Of a stretch of 6,766 bases of DNA, positions 1-6,137 are shown one piece after another (positions within the stretch are counted from its first letter, which is position 1; each line of letters starts with the position of its first letter). The translations under genes and the position numbers were made by a program. The notes beneath the pieces were generated by a model, which saw only the letters and a list, made by a program, of their open reading frames with translations, did not search any database and was not told the DNA's origin. This DNA comes from Paracoccaceae bacterium. Lineage in GTDB: Bacteria > Pseudomonadota > Alphaproteobacteria > Rhodobacterales > Rhodobacteraceae. The stretch covers positions 1 to 6,766 of the forward strand of contig JALWQC010000194.1 in the NCBI GenBank assembly GCA_027080755.1, in the 5' to 3' direction.

Positions 1-894
1 CCCAATGTGCTGAATATTCTGGGGATGGCGGCCTCTACCTTCAGCGATGCGGGGGACGGGATTATCGTGCAACCGCCGGTTTTCTTCGATTTTTTCGATA
101 TTTTGCGCGAAAACCACCGCGAGATCCTGCAAAATCCGCTGATCCACGACGGGCAAACCTATCGCATGGATTTTGACGATCTGGAACAAAAGGCCGCCGA
201 CCCGCGGGCGAAAATCCTGTTCCTGTGCAACCCCCACAACCCCGTCGGGCGGGTCTGGCGCGCCGACGAGCTGCGCCAACTGGGCGACATCTGCGAACGC
301 CACGGGGTGCTGGTGGTCTCCGATGAAATCCACGCCGATATCACGCTGGAGGGGCACAGATACACCCCCTTCGCCGCGCTGGGGGATCGCTATGCGGCCA
401 ATTCCGTCACCTGCCTGTCACCGGCGAAATCCTTCAATCTGGCGTCCTGTTCCTCGGCCTTTACGGTGATTTCGGATGATACCCGCCGCGCCCGCCTGCA
501 GGCGGAAAACTCGCGCCTGACCGTGGCGAAAAACAACGCTTTCGCCAGTGCCGCCATGCTGGCCGCCTATCAAAAGGGCGCGCCGTGGCTGGATGCGGCG
601 CTAAGCTATATCAGCGCCAACGCCCGACTGGTGCACGCGCGGCTGGACGGGCTGAAAGGCGTGCGCGCCCCCGTTCCCGAGGGCACCTTCCTGATGTGGC
701 TGGATTTTCGCGCGCTCGGCCTGACCCCGACGGAGCAGACCGCCTTTTTACGGCAAAAGGCACGGCTGGCGGTTAATCGGGGCGAGGCCTTCGGACCACA
801 GGGCGAAGGCTTTGCCCGCCTGAACATCGCCACCCAGCGCGCCCATCTGGAACGCGCCCTGGATTCGCTGGTTTCTGCCTTGGCAAATTACTGA
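1..894 (+). CDS. MalY/PatB-type PLP-dependent aminotransferase / C-S lyase, N-terminus missing
   Basis: This is a fold-type I PLP enzyme, most like the MalY/PatB group of cystathionine beta-lyase-like aminotransferases (class I/II). The frame is open from base 1, so the gene begins upstream; 297 residues are visible, and with a usual family length near 390 about 90 are missing. Counting from base 1, the cofactor motifs are NPHNPVGR with Asn80, SDEIHAD with Asp108 (pyridine nitrogen partner), and SPAKSFNL with the Schiff-base Lys143 (codon 427-429). A late RLNIA segment supplies Arg273, expected to bind the substrate carboxylate. In the family such enzymes cleave cystathionine or cysteine C-S bonds or act as aminotransferases; the exact substrate cannot be read from the sequence. 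It is cytoplasmic by appearance. It runs convergently into the cbb operon and is probably unrelated to carbon fixation. No promoter or start is visible. Confidence 0.9.
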   Translation, partial: PNVLNILGMAASTFSDAGDGIIVQPPVFFDFFDILRENHREILQNPLIHDGQTYRMDFDDLEQKAADPRAKILFLCNPHNPVGRVWRADELRQLGDICERHGVLVVSDEIHADITLEGHRYTPFAALGDRYAANSVTCLSPAKSFNLASCSSAFTVISDDTRRARLQAENSRLTVAKNNAFASAAMLAAYQKGAPWLDAALSYISANARLVHARLDGLKGVRAPVPEGTFLMWLDFRALGLTPTEQTAFLRQKARLAVNRGEAFGPQGEGFARLNIATQRAHLERALDSLVSALANY

Positions 895-905
895 CGCAAC
901 GTCAG
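891..905. terminator. Small perfect hairpin between convergent genes, possible weak bidirectional terminator
   Basis: CTGACG (891-896) and CGTCAG (900-905) pair perfectly around a CAA loop. The left arm contains the TGA stop of the plus-strand aminotransferase, and the right arm ends two bases short of the cbbZ stop codon (908-910) on the other strand, so both transcripts would carry it. There is no T-run on either side (only TAATTT on the minus strand), so it is not a classical intrinsic terminator. It may only mark the 3' ends or assist Rho-dependent termination. Confidence 0.35.
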
Positions 906-907
906 CC

Positions 908-1579
908 CTACAGCCGCACCGTCTGTTCCCCGACCGCCGCCAAGAAGCCCGCCAGATCGGCAAAGTTGGTGAAACTGACGTCATGGGGAATCTCGGCCAC
1001 CGGTTTTTTGCGGTATCCGTTGGTATAAAGCGCAAAGGTCACCTGCGCCGCCTCGGCCGTGGCGCCGTCCACCTCGCTGTCACCGACGAAAACCACGCTG
1101 TCCGCGCCCAGCTCTTTTATACAGGCGTGCAGCGGGGCGGGGTCCGGTTTATGCACCGGCAGGCTGTCCCCCCCGATGACCGAGCCGAAAAACCCGTCAA
1201 TCCGCAGCCCTTCCAGCACCTGCAGCGTGATCGCATGCACCTTGTTTGTGCAAACCCCCATCGCATAGCCCCGTTGCGCCAGCACCTCCAGCGCGTCGCG
1301 CACGCCGGGATACAGCACCGTATAGGCCACAGGTTTTTCGCTATAGAGGCGTTCAAACGTCGCCGTCAGCTCCGCGTGGCGTTCGGGGGTATAGGGGATG
1401 CCGGCCTCGGCCATCATACGTTTGACCAGCACAGGCACCCCGTTGCCGATAAAGCTGCGGATGGTTTCCAGCGTCATCGGCTGATACCCCATAGAGCGCA
1501 GCAGCGCATTGGCCGTGGCGTGGATGTCCGGCGCGCTGTCCACCAGCGTTCCGTCCAGATCGAATATAACCGCTTTCAT
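908..1579 (-). CDS. cbbZ: Phosphoglycolate phosphatase (HAD superfamily)
   Basis: This 223-residue HAD hydrolase, normal in length for Gph/CbbZ, dephosphorylates 2-phosphoglycolate, the product of RuBisCO oxygenation. All four HAD motifs are present: FDLDGTLVDS with nucleophile Asp7 and acid/base Asp9, Thr111 in VCTNK, Lys144 in HKPDP, and VGDSEVD with Asp167 and Asp171 for Mg2+. An alpha-helical cap follows motif I. An ATG at 1594 would add five residues, but I prefer the ATG at 1579: it overlaps the upstream stop (TGATG), has AAGGA six bases ahead, and gives the usual MKAVIFDLDGT start. It is the last gene of the operon and is probably translationally coupled to the thioredoxin-like gene. 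Gph proteins outside cbb operons look the same, but the context favours the cbbZ name. The stop is TAG. Confidence 0.93.
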   Translation of the reverse strand: MKAVIFDLDGTLVDSAPDIHATANALLRSMGYQPMTLETIRSFIGNGVPVLVKRMMAEAGIPYTPERHAELTATFERLYSEKPVAYTVLYPGVRDALEVLAQRGYAMGVCTNKVHAITLQVLEGLRIDGFFGSVIGGDSLPVHKPDPAPLHACIKELGADSVVFVGDSEVDGATAEAAQVTFALYTNGYRKKPVAEIPHDVSFTNFADLAGFLAAVGEQTVRL

Positions 1580-2133
1580 CAGCCGTCCTTCCATTTGATT
1601 GAACAGCCCATGCTGGGGATTTGTTCGTTCGGGCCATGCCCCGTGCCGGCCACCTGACGCATGGCCAGAAACAGGTCGCGGCGCGCGTCCTCGGGGGCGG
1701 TGTCCCGGCGCGAGGCATCCAGCCGCCCGCGGTATTGCAGCCCCCGACCGGCATCGAAGCCGAAGAAATCGGGCGTGCAGACCGCGCCGTATTCCATCGC
1801 GACCTTTTGCGTTTCGTCATGCAGATAGGGGAAGGGAAAATCCTTTTCCGCCGCGATTTTCTGCATGTTTTCAAAGGAATCCTCGGGGTATTCTTCGGCG
1901 TCGTTGGCATTGATCGCCACCACCCCGATCCCCAGCGCCTGCAGGTCGCGCGCGTCGCGGATGATGCGGTCCAGAATCGATTTCACATAGGGGCAGTGGT
2001 TGCAGATGAACATCACCAGCGTGCCGTTTTCCCCCTCTATATCGGCAAAGGACACCATCCGCCCGTCCACATTTTTCAACGTAAAGTCCGGCGCCTGCCA
2101 GCCAAAATCGCAAATCGGAGTCTCTACCGCCAT
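1579..2133 (-). CDS. Thioredoxin-fold (AhpC/TSA, peroxiredoxin-like) protein in the cbb operon
   Basis: This is a 184-residue redoxin-like protein with no signal peptide or membrane segment, so it is probably cytoplasmic. The N-terminal APDFTLKNVDG stretch is typical of AhpC/TSA and TlpA-type domains. After the first beta-strand it has a CxxC pair, Cys44-Asn-His-Cys47 in FICNHCPYVK. A cis-Pro-like CTPD follows at Cys119-Pro121, then FDAGRGLQYRGRLD, which matches the PRX-like group 1 layout as I know it. Further cysteines are Cys8 and Cys177 (PSMGC near the C-terminus). The family is widespread but poorly characterised; a disulfide reductase or peroxide-linked role is plausible but unproven. 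It starts one base after the cbbY stop, with GGGGA in the cbbY tail as a likely ribosome site, and its TGA overlaps the cbbZ ATG. Whether it acts on a Calvin cycle enzyme or simply co-resides is unknown. Confidence 0.88.
   Translation of the reverse strand: MAVETPICDFGWQAPDFTLKNVDGRMVSFADIEGENGTLVMFICNHCPYVKSILDRIIRDARDLQALGIGVVAINANDAEEYPEDSFENMQKIAAEKDFPFPYLHDETQKVAMEYGAVCTPDFFGFDAGRGLQYRGRLDASRRDTAPEDARRDLFLAMRQVAGTGHGPNEQIPSMGCSIKWKDG
1586..1590 (-). promoter_or_regulatory. Shine-Dalgarno that decides the cbbZ start
   Basis: AAGGA lies inside the last codons of the thioredoxin-like gene, six bases upstream of the ATG at 1577-1579. The longer alternative start at 1594 places this motif inside the coding region, so the spacing supports the shorter protein. 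Confidence 0.7.
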
Positions 2134-2134
2134 T

Positions 2135-2830
2135 CTATTTCCCCATCAGTTCGTTCAGTTTTTCCACAGTGTGTATCCGGCTGAAACAGTCGATCACCGC
2201 CGCCGCTTCGCCAAAGTCGGAGCCCAGCGTATACACCCCCGGCGATACGATACAAGGCACCCCCGCGCCGGTGCAGGACAGCAAGCCGTTGCGCGAATCC
2301 TCCAGCCCGACACAGTCGTCCGGTTCCAGCCCCAGCCGCTCCACCGCCAGTTCAAACACATCCGGCGCCGGCTTTTTCTGCGCCACCTCGTCACCGGCGG
2401 CGATCACCTCGAACACCTCGCCGGCGGGGCGGCCGAAACAGGCCTCGGCCAGACGGTCCACATTCGGGCGGTTGGTGGTGGTGGCCACGGCGACCCGCAC
2501 ACCGTTGCGCGCCGCATCCGCGATCAGCTCGCCAATGCCCGGGCGCAGAACCGCGACGCCCTTGTCGATCAGCTCGCCATACAGCTCCGTCTTGCGTTTG
2601 TGGATGCGGGCGATCCGGTCCGCGTCCGGCGCCTGCCCCAGATGGGCGCGCATGTATTGCGCCATACGCTCCTTGCCGCCGGTGGTTTTCAGCAGCTCGC
2701 CATACAGCTCCCGCGACCAGTCCCAGGGCAGGCCGAATTCGCGGAAGGTGGCGTTGAAGGCGGCGCGGTGTGCCTCCTCGGTTTCCGAAAGCGTGCCGTC
2801 CACGTCAAAGATGATGGCCTTGATGCTCAT
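2135..2830 (-). CDS. cbbY: Xylulose-1,5-bisphosphate phosphatase CbbY (HAD superfamily)
   Basis: This 231-residue protein matches CbbY. In Rhodobacter sphaeroides and plants that family hydrolyses xylulose-1,5-bisphosphate, a tight-binding RuBisCO misfire product, to Xu5P and so protects the enzyme. Visible motifs are [13 protein letters not shown] with nucleophile Asp9, acid/base Asp11 and the CbbY-type Glu17 followed by HR, the cap segment TTGGKERM (49-56), motif II Thr117/Thr118 in ATTTN, Lys152/Lys153 in KKPAPDVF, and LEDSRNG with Asp178 for the metal. The SETEE signature separates it from phosphoglycolate phosphatases, which have VDSAPD here. The ATG overlaps the rpe stop by four bases (ATGA) with no strong Shine-Dalgarno of its own, so coupling to rpe is likely. 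It stops with TAG one base before the next gene. Confidence 0.95.
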   Translation of the reverse strand: MSIKAIIFDVDGTLSETEEAHRAAFNATFREFGLPWDWSRELYGELLKTTGGKERMAQYMRAHLGQAPDADRIARIHKRKTELYGELIDKGVAVLRPGIGELIADAARNGVRVAVATTTNRPNVDRLAEACFGRPAGEVFEVIAAGDEVAQKKPAPDVFELAVERLGLEPDDCVGLEDSRNGLLSCTGAGVPCIVSPGVYTLGSDFGEAAAVIDCFSRIHTVEKLNELMGK

Positions 2831-3513
2831 GCGCGGGCGGCTTCGGCGGCCTCGCGGATGGCACGGATGTTCTGGCCATAGACCTCCTGCGTTTCCACGG
2901 TTCCGCCCTTGAAGACCGCCGAGCCGGCCACCAGCACATCGGCACCGGCCGCGGCCACCAGCGGCGCGGTTTCGGGGGTGACGCCGCCGTCGATTTCAAT
3001 GTGGATGTCGCGATCCCCAATCATTTCGCGCACCTTGCGCGTCTTTTCCACGACCGAGGGGATAAACGCCTGCCCCCCGAACCCCGGGTTGACGGTCATC
3101 AGCAGCACCATGTCGATCCGGTCCATGACATATTCCAGCTCTGCCGGCGGAGTCGCGGGATTAAGCGAGACCCCCGCCTTGCACCCCATCGCGCGGATCG
3201 CCTGCAGCGAGCGGTCCAGATGTGTCGTTGCCTCGGCATGGACGGTGATAAAATCGCAGCCCGCATCGGCAAAGCCCTGCAAAAAACTGTCCACGGGCGA
3301 GATCATCAGATGGCAGTCGAACACCTTTTTCGAGGCCCCGCGAACCGCCCCGATCACCGGCGCGCCGAAGGTGATGTTGGGGACAAAATGGCCATCCATG
3401 ACGTCCAGATGAATCCAGTCGGCGCCCTGCGCGTCAATGGCGGTGATTTCCTCGGCCAGCCGCCCGAAGTTGGCCGACAGAATGGAGGGGGCGATTTTGA
3501 TTGAACGATCCAT
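2827..3513 (-). CDS. rpe: Ribulose-phosphate 3-epimerase
   Basis: This 228-residue TIM-barrel enzyme interconverts D-xylulose 5-phosphate and D-ribulose 5-phosphate, feeding phosphoribulokinase in the regenerative phase of the Calvin cycle; in cbb operons it is also named cbbE. Diagnostic elements are [10 protein letters not shown] at 7-16, metal ligands His35 and Asp37 in [12 protein letters not shown], His68 in DCHLM, the phosphate loop VNPGFGGQ (141-148), and Asp175 in EIDGGV, which pairs with Asp37 as acid/base. Length is typical and nothing is missing. The start is set by AGAGGA five bases upstream. It follows cbbM after a 59-base gap with a stem-loop and overlaps cbbY by four bases, so it opens the tightly packed downstream block. 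Confidence 0.97.
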   Translation of the reverse strand: MDRSIKIAPSILSANFGRLAEEITAIDAQGADWIHLDVMDGHFVPNITFGAPVIGAVRGASKKVFDCHLMISPVDSFLQGFADAGCDFITVHAEATTHLDRSLQAIRAMGCKAGVSLNPATPPAELEYVMDRIDMVLLMTVNPGFGGQAFIPSVVEKTRKVREMIGDRDIHIEIDGGVTPETAPLVAAAGADVLVAGSAVFKGGTVETQEVYGQNIRAIREAAEAARA

Positions 3514-3518
3514 GGTGA

Positions 3519-3524
3519 TCCTCT
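3519..3524 (-). promoter_or_regulatory. Shine-Dalgarno of rpe
   Basis: AGAGGA lies five bases before the ATG at 3511-3513. It shows that rpe has its own strong initiation site after the stem-loop that separates it from cbbM, rather than depending on coupling. Confidence 0.7.
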
Positions 3525-3541
3525 TGTCCTGTAAATGGATG

Positions 3542-3564
3542 CGCGCCCCCTGTGTGGGGGCGCG
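3542..3564 (-). terminator. Intercistronic GC stem-loop downstream of cbbM
   Basis: A nine-base-pair perfect stem (3542-3550 with 3556-3564, all G-C pairs) encloses a five-base loop. It begins eight bases after the cbbM TAG in the direction of transcription. No T-run follows (GCATCCATTTACAGG), so full intrinsic termination is unlikely. More likely roles are partial attenuation or protection of the cbbM mRNA 3' end against exonucleases, giving more RuBisCO than epimerase and phosphatases. The structure is seen; the function is inferred. Confidence 0.6.
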
Positions 3565-3572
3565 GCCTTATC

Positions 3573-4952
3573 CTAGTTGATACCCAGTGCGCGACGCCAG
3601 CCCGGATAGATTTTATCCGCATCCCCCGGGAAGGATTCAAAGGCGCGGGCGAACTCGTGGTGGTCCTTGGCGAATTCCAGCGGATCGGCGCCGGCTTTCC
3701 AGCACTCTTCCGCCTGGCGCAGGGATTTCGCCCCCGCTGCCGGCCCGTCGATATGGCCAAAGGCCCCGCCGCCGGCGGTCAGGATCACGTTGGAATGGCC
3801 GAGGTTTTCAAAGAAACCCGGAATACGCAGCGCGTTCATCCCGCCCGAGATAATCGGCGTGGTCGGGTTCATACCCAGCCATTCCTGATGGAAAAACGGC
3901 CCGTCGGCGCTGTCGTCCGTGATCATATAGGCCATCAGCTTGTCGGCGGCCTCGCCCTCCATCTTGCCGTATCCCATGGTGCCGGTGTGGATCCCCGAGG
4001 CCCCCATCAGCCGCGCCAGTTTGCTTAGCACATAGGCGGTATAGCCGCGCTTGGAACTGGGGCTGGTCACGGCGCCATGGCCGGCACGGTGGAAGTGCAG
4101 ATACTGGTTCGGGAAGGTCCGGCGCGCCGTGGTGATGGCGGCAGGACCGGCCACATAGCCGTCCACAAGGAAGGCAACGTGATCGGCATTTTCCCCGAAA
4201 GTTTCCAGAATGAACTCCCCGCGCGCCACCATTTCGTGATGGTCGTCGGCGGTGATATTGGCGGAAAACAGCTTGGCCTCGCCGGTTTCATCCTGCGCCC
4301 GTTTCATGGCGTCGGCCACGCGGGTCATGGTCTCTTTCAGCGGGGCGAACACCTGGTTGCCCTGCGGCTCGTCGTTCTTGATGAAGTCGCCGCCCAGCCA
4401 GAAATCATAGCAGGCGTCGGCAAAGGGCTGCGGACGCAGGCCCAGCTTCGGCTTGATGATGGTGCCGACGATAAAACCGCCGTCCACATGCGGGCGCCCC
4501 AGAACGTTCCACAGATCCTTGATCGTGGTGCTGGGCCCGTCGAACAGACGCAGATAGGCCGGCGGGATATAGAAATCGTGCATCTTGGCATATTCGATAT
4601 CGCCCATGCCCTGGTTGTTGCCGATGGTCAGGGTCAGGAAGCTGGCGACCATGGCGCGGCCGTCGATGATGTTGCGGTCGAACAGGGCATTGGGATAGGC
4701 GATCTTCATGATCTCCTTTTCCTCGTCGATTTCATACACCAGCGCATCCACGCCACGGGTGAAATCGTCGGTTGTGGATACCTCCACATTGGTGCCGGTG
4801 GAAGATTCCGCCGCGAAATGCGCCGCCGCCTGCAAATAGGTGCCATGCCCCGGCTTCGGTTTCATGATATAAGCGACGAGAACATGGTTCCCCCCCGCAA
4901 TGAGGCCCTCTTCGGTCAACGAAAGGTCGGCCTAACGATCTGACTGGTCCAT
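3573..4952 (-). CDS. cbbM: Form II RuBisCO large subunit with in-frame amber at codon 7
   Basis: Ribulose-1,5-bisphosphate carboxylase/oxygenase of form II (large subunits only, no cbbS) adds CO2 to RuBP to give two 3-phosphoglycerates. The full frame from ATG 4952 would give 459 residues, the usual length. It begins MDQSDR, then TAG (4932-4934), then [14 protein letters not shown]; known form II proteins begin MDQS-x-RY, so the stop replaces Tyr7. The rest is open to TAG at 3573. Catalytic residues are all present in full-length numbering (one more than R. rubrum): Glu49, Asn112, Lys167 in TIIKPKLGL, carbamylated Lys192 with Asp194 and Glu195 in [10 protein letters not shown], His288 and Arg289, His322, loop-6 Lys330 in GYGKMEGE, Ser369 in ISGGMN. 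The longest uninterrupted frame starts at TTG 4919 (448 residues) but has no good Shine-Dalgarno. Identity is near certain; whether the strain makes functional enzyme is not. Confidence 0.95.
4932..4934 (-). other. In-frame amber (TAG) codon inside the cbbM N-terminus
   Basis: Reading from the ATG at 4950-4952 on the minus strand, the codons are ATG GAC CAG TCA GAT CGT TAG GCC GAC CTT. Residues before and after the TAG both match the conserved form II N-terminus without a gap. This is therefore a one-base nonsense change of a TAT or TAC codon, not a frameshift or a wrong start. Confidence 0.95.
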
Positions 4953-4960
4953 AATTCACG

Positions 4961-4966
4961 TCTCCT
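4961..4966 (-). promoter_or_regulatory. Shine-Dalgarno of cbbM
   Basis: AGGAGA lies nine bases upstream of the ATG at 4952 (intervening CGTGAATT plus one base). It strongly supports that ATG as the original start and so makes the amber codon real within the translated region. The downstream TTG at 4919 lacks a comparable site. Confidence 0.75.
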
Positions 4967-5000
4967 GTTGTGGCCCGCCGACAGGCAAGCCGGTATCGTC

Positions 5001-5019
5001 GCGCGAATCGCCCTCGCGC
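5001..5019 (-). other. Second, weaker stem-loop in the cbbM leader
   Basis: GCGCGA at 5001-5006 and TCGCGC at 5014-5019 can pair around a seven-base loop; an overlapping eight-base palindrome TCGCGCGA lies at 4999-5006. It sits between the strong post-cbbA hairpin and the cbbM ribosome site. In a GC-rich genome a six-pair stem can arise by chance, so its significance is low. Apart from the two hairpins and the Shine-Dalgarno I see no clear promoter in this 116-base gap. Confidence 0.3.
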
Positions 5020-5035
5020 AGAACGGTTTGTCTGA

Positions 5036-5059
5036 AACCCCCGCGGGTGTGCGGGGGTT
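5036..5059 (-). terminator. Strong stem-loop between cbbA and cbbM
   Basis: AACCCCCGC (5036-5044) pairs perfectly with GCGGGGGTT (5051-5059), giving a nine-pair stem with a six-base loop, nine bases after the cbbA TAA. In the direction of transcription the 3' arm ends in a short T-stretch (TTTC), too short for an efficient intrinsic terminator. It is a candidate attenuator, processing site, or 5' stabiliser of a cbbM-containing mRNA. Function is inferred. Confidence 0.6.
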
Positions 5060-5068
5060 CGGGGTGGT

Positions 5069-6133
5069 TTATCCTACCTTCGGGTCCAGCGACCCGTCGG
5101 CGTAGCGTTTCGCCATGTCATCCATAGAGATGACCTTGATCTTGCCGGCATTGCCGGCGGCTCCGAAACGCTCGAACCGGTCAATACAGAGCTTTTCCAT
5201 CTCGTCCATTGCCGGGATCATGAATTTGCGCGGGTCGAACTCGGACGGCTTGTCCTTGGCGACCTTGCGGAACATGCCCGTCAGGGCCATGCGGTTGTCG
5301 GTGTCGATGTTGACCTTGCGCACACCGGATTTGATGCCGCGCTCGATCTCCTCGACCGGCACGCCATAGGTCTGGGCCATGTCGCCGCCGTTCTCGTTGA
5401 TCAGGTCCTGCAGATACTGCGGAACGCTGGAAGAGCCGTGCATAACCAGATGCACGTCGGGGATCTTGGCGTGGATGGCCTCGATCTGGCTGATGGCCAG
5501 CGTGTCGCCCGTCGGCTTGGAGCTGAACTTGTAGGCGCCGTGGCTGGTCCCGCAGGCAATCGCCAGTGCGTCCACCTTGGTTTTCTTCACGAAATCGGCG
5601 GCCTGGTCCGGGTCTGTCAGCAGCTGGTCCATGCTCAGCTTGCCTTCGGCGCCCGAGCCGTCCTCCTTCGCCGCTTCGCCGGTTTCGAGGCTGCCGAGCA
5701 CGCCCAGTTCCCCCTCGACCGAGGCACCGACCCAATGGGCCATGCGCGAGACACGCTCGGTGATATCGACGTTGTATTCATAGCTGGCCGGCGTTTTCAT
5801 ATCCGCTTCCAGCGAGCCGTCCATCATCACAGAGGTGAACTGGTAACGGATCGCGGACATGCAGGTCTGTTCGTTGTTGCCGTGGTCCTGATGCATACAG
5901 ATCGGGATATCGGGATACATTTCCGCCAGCGCCTCGATCATATTGCGCAGCATGATGTCACCCGCATAGGACCGCGCCCCGCGGCTGGCCTGCAGGATCA
6001 CCGGCGCGTCAACCTTGGCCGCAGCGCGCATGATCGCCAGACCCTGCTCCATGTTGTTGATGTTGAAGGCCGGCATGCCATAGTCATTCTCGGCAGCGTG
6101 ATCCAGCAATTGACGAAGGGTAATCAGGGCCAT
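5069..6133 (-). CDS. cbbA: Class II fructose-1,6-bisphosphate aldolase, Calvin cycle subtype
   Basis: This 354-residue Zn2+-dependent aldolase condenses dihydroxyacetone phosphate with glyceraldehyde 3-phosphate (and, in the Calvin cycle, with erythrose 4-phosphate to sedoheptulose bisphosphate). Visible elements are [11 protein letters not shown] (20-30), [13 protein letters not shown] with Ser50 (46-58), catalytic Asp83 and zinc ligand His84 in HQDHGNN, Glu142 in VEGELG, zinc ligand His198 in GTSHGAYKF, His232 in VMHGSSSVP, and NIDTD at Asn275-Asp279 for the substrate phosphate. Length and motif order fit the type found in cbb operons. The ATG lies four bases after the pgk stop with AAAGGA seven bases upstream, inside the pgk tail. 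A 116-base gap with a stem-loop separates it from cbbM. Confidence 0.97.
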   Translation of the reverse strand: MALITLRQLLDHAAENDYGMPAFNINNMEQGLAIMRAAAKVDAPVILQASRGARSYAGDIMLRNMIEALAEMYPDIPICMHQDHGNNEQTCMSAIRYQFTSVMMDGSLEADMKTPASYEYNVDITERVSRMAHWVGASVEGELGVLGSLETGEAAKEDGSGAEGKLSMDQLLTDPDQAADFVKKTKVDALAIACGTSHGAYKFSSKPTGDTLAISQIEAIHAKIPDVHLVMHGSSSVPQYLQDLINENGGDMAQTYGVPVEEIERGIKSGVRKVNIDTDNRMALTGMFRKVAKDKPSEFDPRKFMIPAMDEMEKLCIDRFERFGAAGNAGKIKVISMDDMAKRYADGSLDPKVG

Positions 6134-6137
6134 GATG

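Noticed and set aside
1577..1594. Longer cbbZ start giving MEGRLMKAV
   Set aside because: The ATG at 1579 has the Shine-Dalgarno, the stop/start overlap and the family-typical N-terminus.
983..2184. Two plus-strand open frames (224 and 187 codons) opposite cbbZ and the redoxin gene
   Set aside because: Compositional shadows rich in Arg, His and Gln, without a ribosome site or family resemblance; the minus-strand genes explain the region.
4890..4896. Seven-C run (G7 on the coding strand) near the cbbM start as a possible frameshift or slippage site
   Set aside because: The frame reads IAGGNHV through it exactly as in other form II enzymes, so no base is gained or lost; the amber upstream is not caused by it.
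4077..4943. Long plus-strand open frame (288 codons) opposite cbbM
   Set aside because: It is an antisense shadow of a strongly conserved gene in GC-rich DNA; its product has no recognisable domain and the minus strand is clearly coding.
3573..4952. Reassignment of TAG to an amino acid in this organism
   Set aside because: cbbM, cbbY and cbbZ all end with TAG at the family-typical C-terminus, and readthrough of the cbbY stop would disturb the tightly spaced next gene.
4953..5068. Internal promoter or CbbR operator in the cbbA-cbbM gap
   Set aside because: I see no convincing -35/-10 pair or LysR-type half-site arrangement; only hairpins and the ribosome site are supportable.
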